Source of the DNA: a candidate division TA06 bacterium ADurb.Bin131
Lineage (GTDB): Bacteria > Ratteibacteria > UBA8468 > B48-G9 > DTJG01
DNA length: 36,019 bases
Reading direction: 5' to 3'
Assembly (NCBI GenBank): GCA_002070645.1
Contig: MWDQ01000052.1
Coordinates: 1-36,019 of the forward strand
Shown here: positions 1 to 7,567 of the stretch, piece by piece
Layout: each line of letters opens with the position of its first letter
Numbering within the stretch: position 1 is the first letter of the stretch
Notes under the pieces: model-generated
What the model saw: the letters and a program-made list of their open reading frames with translations, nothing else
What the model was told of the DNA's origin: nothing
Database searches by the model: none
Translations under genes and position numbers: made by a program

Positions 1-251
1 CCCTTGTTTTGTAAAGAAAATCAGACAAGGTAAAAGTTGTTTCTTGTTATAGTAAATTATTATATGTTTTTTGTCTAATATTCTGAGAAGAGTGTGTAAA
101 TACTTATAAAATTCATATAATATGTACAGATTTTTTTGGTATCTGAAATAGATAAAAATATCTGTGTTTGAATGAATTTCGACAGTGGTCTTTACACAAA
201 AACATCTGTGATGTAATATCTTGCGTGGTGGCATAAAGAAAGATTGAAAAG
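1..251. other. Gene-free left edge
   Basis: No reading frame here looks like a real protein on either strand. It is AT-rich. A short inverted repeat, CCTTGT at 2-7 and ACAAGG at 25-30, could be the end of a terminator for a gene off the left edge, but no clear T-run follows it. Confidence 0.5.
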
Positions 252-480
252 AGACACGACACCAGTGTGCTGATTCCAATAGCAAGGATACATTCGAAAA
301 CCCAGTACAGCACACTGCAAGGGAGTATGAGGGATAAAGTCCCTCATGTTTGGGGGAGAATCGATCCGCAGTTGCGGATCCTTAGGCAGGGGGCTTGCCC
401 CCTCCTAAAGTGTCGTGTCGAGAGAAAAAACAAAAATAAAGAGATTTATAAGACACGACACCAGGGTATCTCAGTCCCTG
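252..480. repeat. Palindrome-rich repeat element with three GACACGACAC arms
   Basis: The 10-mer GACACGACAC occurs at 253-262 and 452-461, and its exact reverse complement at 410-419. Between the first two arms lie CAGTGTGCTG (263-272) pairing with CAGCACACTG (308-317), TGAGGGA (328-334) with TCCCTCA (340-346), GATCCGCA (363-370) with TGCGGATC (373-380), and a nested stem TTAGG plus GGGGGC (382-394) with GCCCCC plus CCTAA (397-408). CAGGG (462-466) and CCCTG (476-480) form another hairpin. The stems abut, so a transcript could fold as a multibranch junction closed by 253-262/410-419. Arm 410-419 could instead pair with 452-461. No protein frame explains this. It could be a REP/MITE-like palindromic repeat or a structured RNA, and the sequence alone does not decide. 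Confidence 0.7.
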
Positions 481-497
481 ATAAAAATTGGTCGCTA

Positions 498-506
498 TGA
501 TATAAT
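498..506 (+). promoter_or_regulatory. Extended -10 promoter for tRNA-Arg
   Basis: TGATATAAT is an extended -10 (TGn plus TATAAT) about 38 bases before the tRNA. No convincing -35 is visible, which is usual for extended -10 promoters. Confidence 0.5.
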
Positions 507-543
507 AAATTAAGGTAAACTGATAAATTCCCATTGATTATAA

Positions 544-618
544 GCCCCTGTAGCTCAGTTTGGATAGAGCAGCGGTTTCCTAAACCGCGTGCCGCCTGTT
601 CAAGTCAGGCCAGGGGCG
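544..618 (+). tRNA. tRNA-Arg (anticodon CCT)
   Basis: Full cloverleaf: acceptor GCCCCTG (544-550) with CAGGGGC (611-617), D-stem GCTC/GAGC, anticodon stem GCGGT/ACCGC around loop TTCCTAA (577-583), so the anticodon is CCT at 579-581, and T-stem GCCTG/CAGGC around TTCAAGT. The discriminator base is G618. CCA is not encoded. It reads AGG codons. Confidence 0.96.
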
Positions 619-743
619 CTTTCTCCTTTTTTCATTGATATGCTAAAATAGCCAGAATCAAGGAAAAATTCAAAATTGGTGATTCTGGGTTGAAGCATGT
701 CTGTTAACCCTGTTTTGCATTCATTTTGAACCAGAATTAAAAA

Positions 744-1514
744 ATGACAAAAAAACACTGGCTTGTTGCCATCACAAAAGATATTTCACCAGCAATGAAT
801 ATGGCTTTTGACAGTATAATGTGGAATATTGCTAAGGCAAATTTAGATACAGGAATTTTAAGGTTTTACACTTGGAAACCATCAGGGGTTTCTCTTGGAA
901 CAAATCAGAAGCCAGAAAATCTTGTTGATACAGATTTTTGTAAAAAGAATAATATCCCTGTTGTGGCAAGAATAACCGGAGGAAGTGCAATCTTCCACGA
1001 TAAAGAAATAACATATAGTTTTTCCTCTGCAAATGATGAGAAATTTTTCCCTGGTCCATTATCCTCTTATGAAAAAATCTGCGGTGCACTAAAATCAGGA
1101 TTGAAGAAACTCGGGGTTGATGTTCAATGGAGAGGTACCTCAGTCGGCAGGGAACCATCCCTTACCAACAGAGATTGTTTTTCTCTATCAACAAGACACG
1201 ACCTTGTTATTGATGGTAAAAAAATTATTGGAAGCGCCCAGAGAAAAGACAGGACATCTTTTCTTCAACACGGAAGTTTGCTTATTGATGTCAGACAAAA
1301 CCTGTGGAAAAGTATTTTCCTTCAGAAACCAGATTTTACAAAGATTATATCTCTATCTGAGATATTAACAGAAGTGCCTGATTTTGAAAGAATTGTTTCA
1401 GTACTTGTAAATGGATTCGAAGAATTCTTTGACCAGAAATTCGAAAGGTTTGAATTCTCCACAAAGGATATTGAGAATGCAAAAAAAATAGAAAGAGATT
1501 TTATTTTGCTATGA
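744..1514 (+). CDS. Lipoyl/octanoyl transferase family protein (LipM/LplA-like)
   Basis: A 256-residue protein of the biotin/lipoate protein ligase fold, expected to load octanoyl or lipoyl groups onto lipoyl domains in the cytoplasm. Visible motifs: RITGGSAIFH at 76-85, matching the family's R-x-TGG-x-A-x-x-H acyl-pocket loop; the conserved lysine region DGKKIIGSAQRK at 157-168; and LQHGSLL at 174-180. Cys145 in DCFSLSTRHDL sits where LipM octanoyltransferases keep their acyl-thioester cysteine, so transfer from ACP is favoured over ATP-dependent ligation. No adenylation domain extension or second LplA domain is present. No clear Shine-Dalgarno precedes the ATG. The kelch gene follows 13 bases after the stop and may be co-transcribed. 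No 2-oxoacid dehydrogenase or glycine-cleavage genes are nearby. Confidence 0.85.
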   Translation: MTKKHWLVAITKDISPAMNMAFDSIMWNIAKANLDTGILRFYTWKPSGVSLGTNQKPENLVDTDFCKKNNIPVVARITGGSAIFHDKEITYSFSSANDEKFFPGPLSSYEKICGALKSGLKKLGVDVQWRGTSVGREPSLTNRDCFSLSTRHDLVIDGKKIIGSAQRKDRTSFLQHGSLLIDVRQNLWKSIFLQKPDFTKIISLSEILTEVPDFERIVSVLVNGFEEFFDQKFERFEFSTKDIENAKKIERDFILL

Positions 1515-1527
1515 AGATTTTACTATT

Positions 1528-2550
1528 ATGAGAATTTCAAGAACAGTATTATTTCTAACATTATTAATAGGTGTATATTCTGTTTTTTGTCAGCAAAAAC
1601 ACGGAGAAAGAATGCCTGAATATCAATGGATAAAAATAACAGAAAATGCAGGTTTTGCTCCAAGAGACGGAGCAGGAGCGATTGTATTCAAAAACAGGAT
1701 GTGGCTTTTTGGTGGTTGGAATCCTTCTGATAAGGTTCATTTCCCGAAAACATGCAACAATGAGGTCTGGTCATCAAAAGACGGGAAGAAGTGGAATTTA
1801 ATAACATACGCTCCATGGGAAGGAAGACATACTGCTGGTTATATTGTTTTTAAGGGGTATATGTGGATTATCGGCGGAGACGCAAACCAGCATCATTATC
1901 AAAATGATATCTGGAAAAGTTCTGATGGCATAAACTGGGAATGCGTTTCTGATAATGTTGCATGGGGCCCAAGGGTACTGCACTATACAGTAGTTTTTAA
2001 GGATAAAATATGGGTAATTGGCGGGCAAACACTTCCACAGTTTGCACCTGCGCCAGAAATTTTCTACTCTGATGTCTGGTGCAGTGAGGACGGAAAAAAC
2101 TGGAAAAAGGTTGCTGATAATTGTGAGTGGGCACCAAGGGGAATGATTGGTGGAGGTACAGTATTCAAAGGTAGAATCTGGATCTGTGGTGGTGGAACCT
2201 ATGATACACCAGGTAAACCAGAAAGAATTTTTTATAATGATGTATGGAGTTCAAAAGATGGAATTAACTGGGAAAGTGTATGCAAAAATACACCCTGGCA
2301 TCCGAGACAATATCATGATGTTGCTGTATTTGATGGGAAATTATGGGTAATGGAAGGATATCACAGGGAAGGTGGAAATAGAAAAGACGTATGGTATTCA
2401 GAAGATGGCAAAAACTGGATTGAAGTTCCTGATACACCCTGGCCAGCAAGACATGCTGCGAGTGTTTTTGTTTATGACAATGCTTTGTGGATGGTTGCTG
2501 GAAATAATATGACGCCTGATGTCTGGAAACTTGTAAGAATTAAAAAATAA
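1528..2550 (+). CDS. Secreted six-bladed kelch-repeat beta-propeller
   Basis: A 340-residue protein. Residues 1-21 form an N-terminal signal peptide (basic MRISR, hydrophobic core, then SVFCQ; the Cys does not fit a lipobox well). The rest is six similar repeats, each with an Arg followed by hydrophobic strands, lWlfGG or a variant, then DVWxSxDGxxW. Repeat starts are near the RDGAGAIVF, RHTAGYIVF, RVLHYTVVF, RGMIGGGTVF, RQYHDVAVF and RHAASVFVY segments. This is the kelch/galactose-oxidase propeller pattern. The last two blades have lost the GG pair (MEG, VAG). No catalytic site is recognised, so it is probably a periplasmic or secreted binding or scaffold protein; the ligand is unknown. It follows the lipoyl-transferase gene closely, with no functional link evident. 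Confidence 0.82.
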   Translation: MRISRTVLFLTLLIGVYSVFCQQKHGERMPEYQWIKITENAGFAPRDGAGAIVFKNRMWLFGGWNPSDKVHFPKTCNNEVWSSKDGKKWNLITYAPWEGRHTAGYIVFKGYMWIIGGDANQHHYQNDIWKSSDGINWECVSDNVAWGPRVLHYTVVFKDKIWVIGGQTLPQFAPAPEIFYSDVWCSEDGKNWKKVADNCEWAPRGMIGGGTVFKGRIWICGGGTYDTPGKPERIFYNDVWSSKDGINWESVCKNTPWHPRQYHDVAVFDGKLWVMEGYHREGGNRKDVWYSEDGKNWIEVPDTPWPARHAASVFVYDNALWMVAGNNMTPDVWKLVRIKK

Positions 2551-2668
2551 GGGACTGCCTGATGGTTATTTTTCCCACTTAATGTGACTATTTATGTTAT
2601 ACCTTTCATATGTCTCGAGAATATCAGCACAAAATTCTATCAATTTTTACGGTGCTCTGCCTTTTATT

Positions 2669-3829
2669 TTATACACCAACAATATCCAGGTTATCAAATT
2701 TTATGTTTCTACACCTCTGACACAGGATAGCATCTTCTCCGCCAGTATTTATCTGTACATTGGTAAATCTGATGTCAGAAATGCTTGTTTCTTTGCTTCC
2801 CTGAATCAACAGAGGACCTCCACAATAAGAAATTTTTATGTTTGAAAATGTTAAATCAGAAAGTTGTTTTAATTTAATACCGTCCTCTATAAATAGCCAC
2901 ACAGGATATCTAAGGCATTTGATAATGATATTGTCAAAAAGGATATCATGGATATCTGGTCCTATGGTAATTCCATCTGGCAGGTAGTATTTTGGATTTT
3001 GAAATATGATGCCGTTAGTACTTTCAGAAATAACAATATTGCTGAAGACACAATTTTTTATTTCACCATCTCCTGAACATCCCACCCGTATACCATTACA
3101 CTGTGTCTTTAATGTGCAGTTAGTCAGTGTAATGTTTTCGCACACAGAAACTTTATCATAGAGATTTTTCATCGAGCGAATTGCAATACAATCGTCTTCA
3201 GTGTCAATAATACAATCACTTACAGTAACATTACAACAAGCATCAATATCTATTCCATCAATGTTTCTCATCTTTTTATCTCCAGAAATTTTAATCCTAT
3301 GGATACAAACATTTTCACATTGCATCAACCAGATTGTCCAGCAGGCAGAATCAACAAAGGATACATCCTCTATCAAAACATTTTTACATCTGTAAAACAT
3401 TATTATCCTTGGTCTCTGGGTTTCGGGTTTGGCGAATTTCCCATTTGCATCCGCTGTTTTATGGTCATAGAAGGAAAGTCCAGAGCCATTGATTTCGCCT
3501 TTTCCTGTGATTGAAATATTTTCAGCAAAAGATGCAAGAATCAGGGCATTTTTACTTTTCTCGATGCCTTCCCCTGGCTTAAAGCCAGGCGCAACAAGAT
3601 CTTTGTAATCTTCCAGATTTTCGCTTCCAATAATTTTACTTCCTGCCTCAATACAAAGTTCTACATTGCTTTTTATTATTAATGTACCTGTTTTAATAGA
3701 ACCATTATCACATATAACACTTCCCCCGCCATTTTTGTTGCAGGTATCAATTGCTTTTTGAATGTTTGATGTATTTATTTTTGAATTATCAGTATGTGCG
3801 CCAAAATCAGACATTTTAAAGGTATCCAT
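2669..3829 (-). CDS. GH28-like right-handed beta-helix protein (polygalacturonase family, divergent)
   Basis: A 386-residue protein with the pectate-lyase-like N-terminal signature (DFGAHTDNSKINTSNIQKAID, split here at MSDFG and AIDTCNKNGGG) and repeated N-x-x-I/V beta-helix coils. Glycoside hydrolase family 28 acts on homogalacturonan or rhamnogalacturonan. The catalytic Asp triad is recognisable: NIDGID (Asp191) and EDDCIAI (Asp212, Asp213). The family's GHG histidine motif is replaced by NGIRVG (245-250), so activity may differ or be lost. There is no signal peptide, so the protein is predicted cytoplasmic, which suggests action on imported oligosaccharides. AGGAGG lies just upstream of the ATG on the minus strand, fixing the start. 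It is divergent from the TlpA/PilB pair. Confidence 0.78.
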   Translation of the reverse strand: MDTFKMSDFGAHTDNSKINTSNIQKAIDTCNKNGGGSVICDNGSIKTGTLIIKSNVELCIEAGSKIIGSENLEDYKDLVAPGFKPGEGIEKSKNALILASFAENISITGKGEINGSGLSFYDHKTADANGKFAKPETQRPRIIMFYRCKNVLIEDVSFVDSACWTIWLMQCENVCIHRIKISGDKKMRNIDGIDIDACCNVTVSDCIIDTEDDCIAIRSMKNLYDKVSVCENITLTNCTLKTQCNGIRVGCSGDGEIKNCVFSNIVISESTNGIIFQNPKYYLPDGITIGPDIHDILFDNIIIKCLRYPVWLFIEDGIKLKQLSDLTFSNIKISYCGGPLLIQGSKETSISDIRFTNVQINTGGEDAILCQRCRNIKFDNLDIVGV

Positions 3830-3980
3830 ATTTTTCCTCCTCGACTTTCATTCATTTTACAATTTTTGACTTTTTCAATCCACAATCCTGTTGTCGACAA
3901 ATACATTTTTATAATTACTCAGAATACTATTGAAACTTTTTGATTAATCTATTTTCATTGTTTAATCGTCAAATGTTTGA

Positions 3981-4013
3981 TGGTATAATCTACCTGAAAC
4001 CTAAAAAGGAGGA
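3981..4013 (+). promoter_or_regulatory. Extended -10 promoter and Shine-Dalgarno for tlpA-like gene
   Basis: TGGTATAAT (3981-3989) is a perfect extended -10. AGGAGGA (4007-4013) is a strong ribosome binding site three bases before the ATG at 4017. No good -35 at standard spacing. Confidence 0.65.
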
Positions 4014-4016
4014 CTT

Positions 4017-4502
4017 ATGGATATATTAAGAAAGATTGGAGTTTTAATGGTTATGGCTTTTATCGGAGTGTTTGTTGTTTATTCAGCAACAAAAGCGCCT
4101 GACTTTAAACTTGTTGATATTCAGGGTAAGCAGGTATCACTTTCTGCATTAAAGGGAAAGGTTGTTGTTTTGAATTTCTGGGCAACATGGTGCCCACCGT
4201 GTAAAAGGGAAATCCCTGATTTTGTTAAGACATACGAAAAATATAAGGATGAGGGTCTTGTAATTATTGGTGTTGCCGTTAACAGTAAGATAGAAGATGT
4301 TAAAAACCTTGTAAAACAATATAAGATTACATATCCTGTTGTAATGTCTGACAGCAGTATTGAGCAAACATATGGTAATATTACTGCTGTTCCGACAACT
4401 TTTATTATAGATAAACAGGGTAATCTTGTACCTGGAGGGAAAAAAATTGGAATGTTTATGGAAGGTGAACTTGAAAAGATTGTTCAACCCCTTCTAAAAT
4501 AA
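4017..4502 (+). CDS. TlpA/ResA-like membrane-anchored thioredoxin
   Basis: A 161-residue thioredoxin-fold protein. Residues 6-23 are an uncleaved anchor or signal segment facing the periplasm. APDFKLVDIQGKQVSL opens the AhpC/TSA-like TlpA domain, followed by the active-site motif WCPPC (58-62) and the cis-Pro region AVPTTFII. Such proteins reduce extracytoplasmic disulfides, for example in cytochrome c maturation or in pilus and adhesin folding. The stop overlaps the next ATG by one base (TAATG), so it is translationally coupled to the GspE/PilB ATPase. No cytochrome c biogenesis genes are near. The family is clear; the client is unknown. Confidence 0.88.
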   Translation: MDILRKIGVLMVMAFIGVFVVYSATKAPDFKLVDIQGKQVSLSALKGKVVVLNFWATWCPPCKREIPDFVKTYEKYKDEGLVIIGVAVNSKIEDVKNLVKQYKITYPVVMSDSSIEQTYGNITAVPTTFIIDKQGNLVPGGKKIGMFMEGELEKIVQPLLK

Positions 4503-6181
4503 TGGATAATCACCCTGCTATTGAAAAACTTATTGAGGTACTTGGCCTTTCACAGGAACAGATTGATCTTGTTCTTAAAGAAAAACAAAAAACAGGCAGT
4601 CCTTTTGGATATCTTCTTGTAAGATTCGGACTTATGAATTCTGAAGCATGGTATGATTTTGTGCTGCACAGGTTTCATATTCCTACGATTAACCTTGAAG
4701 AAATGAATATAGAAAAGGAAGTACTTAATTCTCTGCCAGAATTTACCTGTAGAAAATATCAAACAATTCCAATATTTAAGTCAAAAACCAGGATTGTGTG
4801 CGGTATGGTTGATCCACTTGATGAAGAAACCCTCCAGCAGATAAAAAAAATTTCCGGGCTTGATGTTGAAACACGTCTTGTGAAAGAATCAGATTTAAGA
4901 AAAAGTTTTGATAAATACTTTTCTCAGGTTGGACTTGATATTATCAGCCCTGTAAGTCAATCATCAGAAAGAGTATACGAACCAGTAAAACTCAGGGAAC
5001 TTGATAAAGAGGCAAATGCAGAAAGTACTGTTGCTTCTATGATTGAGCAGGCAATTGACCTTAAGGCAACAGATGTGCACCTCGAGATTGAAGAAGATGG
5101 TGCAAGATTGAGATACAGGATAAATGGACTTCTGTATGAATTCCCGCCTCCACCGGTTGAACTCTATCCGTCTATTGTTTCTCATATCAAGGTTCTCTCA
5201 AACCTTGATATTTCTGAAAAAAGGGTACCCCAGGACGGGTACTTCAAAACAAGGGTTGGGGGTAGAAGCGTTGATTTACGGGTTTCAACTTTTCCAACAA
5301 TATTTGGAGAAATGGTTGCTCTCAGGGTACTCGACAAAGCAAATATTATCACAGGACTCGAGCAATTAGGGTTTCTGCCCGAGATATTACACAGATGGAG
5401 AATGCTTCTTGATGAACCATATGGGATGCTTCTTGTTACAGGTCCTACTGGTTCTGGAAAAACAACAACGCTATATTCTTCCCTGAATGAAATAGATAAT
5501 GTGCATAAAAAAGTCATTACTGTTGAAGATCCTGTTGAGTATCATCTTAAAAACATAGACCAGATACAGATAAACCAGAAGGCAGGGCTAACATTTGCAT
5601 CAGCACTTCGTTCAATCCTCAGACAAGACCCAAATGTTGTTATGATAGGAGAAATAAGAGACCTTGATAGTGCAGCGATTGCATTCAGGGCAGCGCAAAC
5701 AGGTCAACTTGTTCTTGCCACATTACATACAAATACTGCGCCGGGCGCAGTTATACGACTTCTGGATATGGGAGTGGAATCATATCTTCTTGCATCTTCT
5801 CTTATTGGAGTTTTAAGTCAACGGCTTGTAAGAACAATATGTTCAAATTGTAAAGAGGTTTATAAACCAGTAGATGAAGAGGTTAAGGAATTAAGTCCTG
5901 AACTTATTGGAGCAGATGTAAGATTTTACAGAGGAAAGGGATGCCATCTTTGCAAAGGAACCGGATATGGGGGAAGAACAGGTCTTCATGAACTTATGGT
6001 TATGAATGAGGAATTAAGGAGAACAACAATGAGGGATCCTTCCACAAATACACTTACCTCAATCGCAAGAAAATTTGGTATGAAAACCCTGAGAGAGGAT
6101 GGAATCCAGAAGGTAATTCAAGGTATAACCACAATCTCTGAGGTTCTTTACGCAACAAAAAAAGATATTGAAGAAAGATAA
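4502..6181 (+). CDS. Type II secretion / type IV pilus assembly ATPase (GspE/PilB family)
   Basis: A 559-residue hexameric secretion ATPase. The N-terminal part (about 1-150) resembles the MshEN/GspE N-domain. The catalytic half has Walker A GPTGSGKTTT from residue 314, Asp-box-like VTVEDPVEY, Walker B VVMIGEIRD near 378-386, the His box LATLHTNTA, and the family's zinc-binding tetracysteine CSNC and CHLC near 446 and 480. It powers pilin or pseudopilin assembly at the inner membrane. It is coupled by TAATG overlap to the TlpA-like gene. No platform protein (PilC/GspF), pilin or secretin gene lies in the window, so the rest of the machine must be elsewhere. PilB and GspE cannot be told apart from this sequence alone. 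Confidence 0.92.
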   Translation: MDNHPAIEKLIEVLGLSQEQIDLVLKEKQKTGSPFGYLLVRFGLMNSEAWYDFVLHRFHIPTINLEEMNIEKEVLNSLPEFTCRKYQTIPIFKSKTRIVCGMVDPLDEETLQQIKKISGLDVETRLVKESDLRKSFDKYFSQVGLDIISPVSQSSERVYEPVKLRELDKEANAESTVASMIEQAIDLKATDVHLEIEEDGARLRYRINGLLYEFPPPPVELYPSIVSHIKVLSNLDISEKRVPQDGYFKTRVGGRSVDLRVSTFPTIFGEMVALRVLDKANIITGLEQLGFLPEILHRWRMLLDEPYGMLLVTGPTGSGKTTTLYSSLNEIDNVHKKVITVEDPVEYHLKNIDQIQINQKAGLTFASALRSILRQDPNVVMIGEIRDLDSAAIAFRAAQTGQLVLATLHTNTAPGAVIRLLDMGVESYLLASSLIGVLSQRLVRTICSNCKEVYKPVDEEVKELSPELIGADVRFYRGKGCHLCKGTGYGGRTGLHELMVMNEELRRTTMRDPSTNTLTSIARKFGMKTLREDGIQKVIQGITTISEVLYATKKDIEER

Positions 6182-6280
6182 AATTTTCTTTTTGCTTATA
6201 TTTATCCCATCGGTCGATTTCATTGAAATATACAGTATTTTAAAATTTTAAAGAAAAAAATTGCACTTTAAAGATTATCC

Positions 6281-7564
6281 TTATTGATTTTTGTCTGTGC
6301 CTTTTATTATTCCCCTCATATTTTTTATAATGAAAAAACCAAGGATGATTGCAGCAAATGCCATGATTATGCCAAGAAGTAATCTCTTGTTTTTATCAAA
6401 TTTTTCAAAGGGAGAAGCTTTAAATAATGGATTATTTTCTTGATTCCCAGAGACACACATAATAATGTTTGGGGGTTTCAGGTAGGATTGATATTTTTCA
6501 AAATCATATACTGGAGCGTTTGCATCTTTATTTCCATAATAAAGAAAGATTCTTTGTTTATTTTCGAGGGCAGAAAAGGGAAATGAAATCTTTCTTACAA
6601 TTCCATAAAGGTTGAAATTTTCTACAGCAAGTGGCTGGTCATCATAGTGATATAAAAACACCCTTAAATATCTTGCATTATTTTCTGGATAAACAATGCT
6701 TTTGTTTGATTCTGAATACTCTTTTGTGTGGAATGAGTATATTGTTCCTTTATATTGAATCTGATTTTGAGAAGATTCTGAGATGTCTTGATATGGTGAA
6801 ACAATAACCCTTCTGTGGAAATTTTTCTGGTTTGTTTGAATCTCAAGTCGATAATGTGGAAGTCCTGATACTGATGTATCAATAAGATATTCCATAAACT
6901 TCCCGTCTTTTGATTTGCCCATTTCTTTTACACTGATGGGGTATTTTATTTCCTGCGCGGGTATAAGATCTTCTCTTAATAGTGTTGCACCCTGAACATC
7001 AAGTGCTCCACCATGGATGATAACACGGATATACCTGTAGTCAGTTAATGGGTATGGTATCCTTGTGCTCGAGACAGATACCCCTGCTTCTGGAATTGAA
7101 TGACTAAAAATAAAACCACTTCTTGTAAGTGTATACCATTTCCCATTATTTTTTCCTTTTACTTCAACCCATCTGGTATAGTTGCTTGCAGAAATATTAA
7201 GAACAAGGCAATTATGCAAGACCCTCTGATTACCCATATCAAATTCGACCAGTGTATGACTGTCAGGAATAAATGATTTATTAAGCATCACAGGATGATA
7301 TTCAACTGTTTTTCTTATTTCTTTTTTCAGTGAAACGAGATATGGTATTTCTTTGTTGTCTTCTGAAATAATACGCAGGTCAGCAAGGTCGGGCTTTGAG
7401 TTTGAAAGAATCTCTGTATCAATCTGCAGTTCAACAATATCGGCAACGCCATCCTTGATAAAAAGTTCCTTCTTGAATTTCCATCTTGAAACTGAAAAAT
7501 CAGCGAAACAGGTAAAACAAAAAAAGAATATTAAAGAAGAAATAAACACAATTTTTTTCATCAT
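6281..7564 (-). CDS. DUF3999-family exported membrane protein
   Basis: A 427-residue protein with an N-terminal signal peptide (about 1-21, MMKKIVFISSLIFFFCFTCFA boundary at FADFS), a long beta-rich extracytoplasmic region, and one C-terminal transmembrane helix (about 395-415) ending in a short basic tail. The layout and its position directly after a DUF2339 protein match the DUF3999 family, which is known to pair with DUF2339. Phrases such as YRYIRVIIHGG and RYLRVFLYHY look like galactose-binding-type beta sandwiches, which is inference. AAGGAGAT seven bases before the ATG supports the start. It is the last gene of the minus-strand operon. No biochemical function is known. Confidence 0.75.
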   Translation of the reverse strand: MMKKIVFISSLIFFFCFTCFADFSVSRWKFKKELFIKDGVADIVELQIDTEILSNSKPDLADLRIISEDNKEIPYLVSLKKEIRKTVEYHPVMLNKSFIPDSHTLVEFDMGNQRVLHNCLVLNISASNYTRWVEVKGKNNGKWYTLTRSGFIFSHSIPEAGVSVSSTRIPYPLTDYRYIRVIIHGGALDVQGATLLREDLIPAQEIKYPISVKEMGKSKDGKFMEYLIDTSVSGLPHYRLEIQTNQKNFHRRVIVSPYQDISESSQNQIQYKGTIYSFHTKEYSESNKSIVYPENNARYLRVFLYHYDDQPLAVENFNLYGIVRKISFPFSALENKQRIFLYYGNKDANAPVYDFEKYQSYLKPPNIIMCVSGNQENNPLFKASPFEKFDKNKRLLLGIIMAFAAIILGFFIIKNMRGIIKGTDKNQ

Positions 7565-7567
7565 TGT

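Noticed and set aside
252..480. CRISPR array
   Set aside because: The three 10-base arms differ in orientation and spacing and no cas gene is present.
267..500. A 77-codon plus-strand frame before tRNA-Arg
   Set aside because: It runs through the palindromic arms; its sequence is dictated by the inverted repeats and it has no ribosome site or family resemblance.
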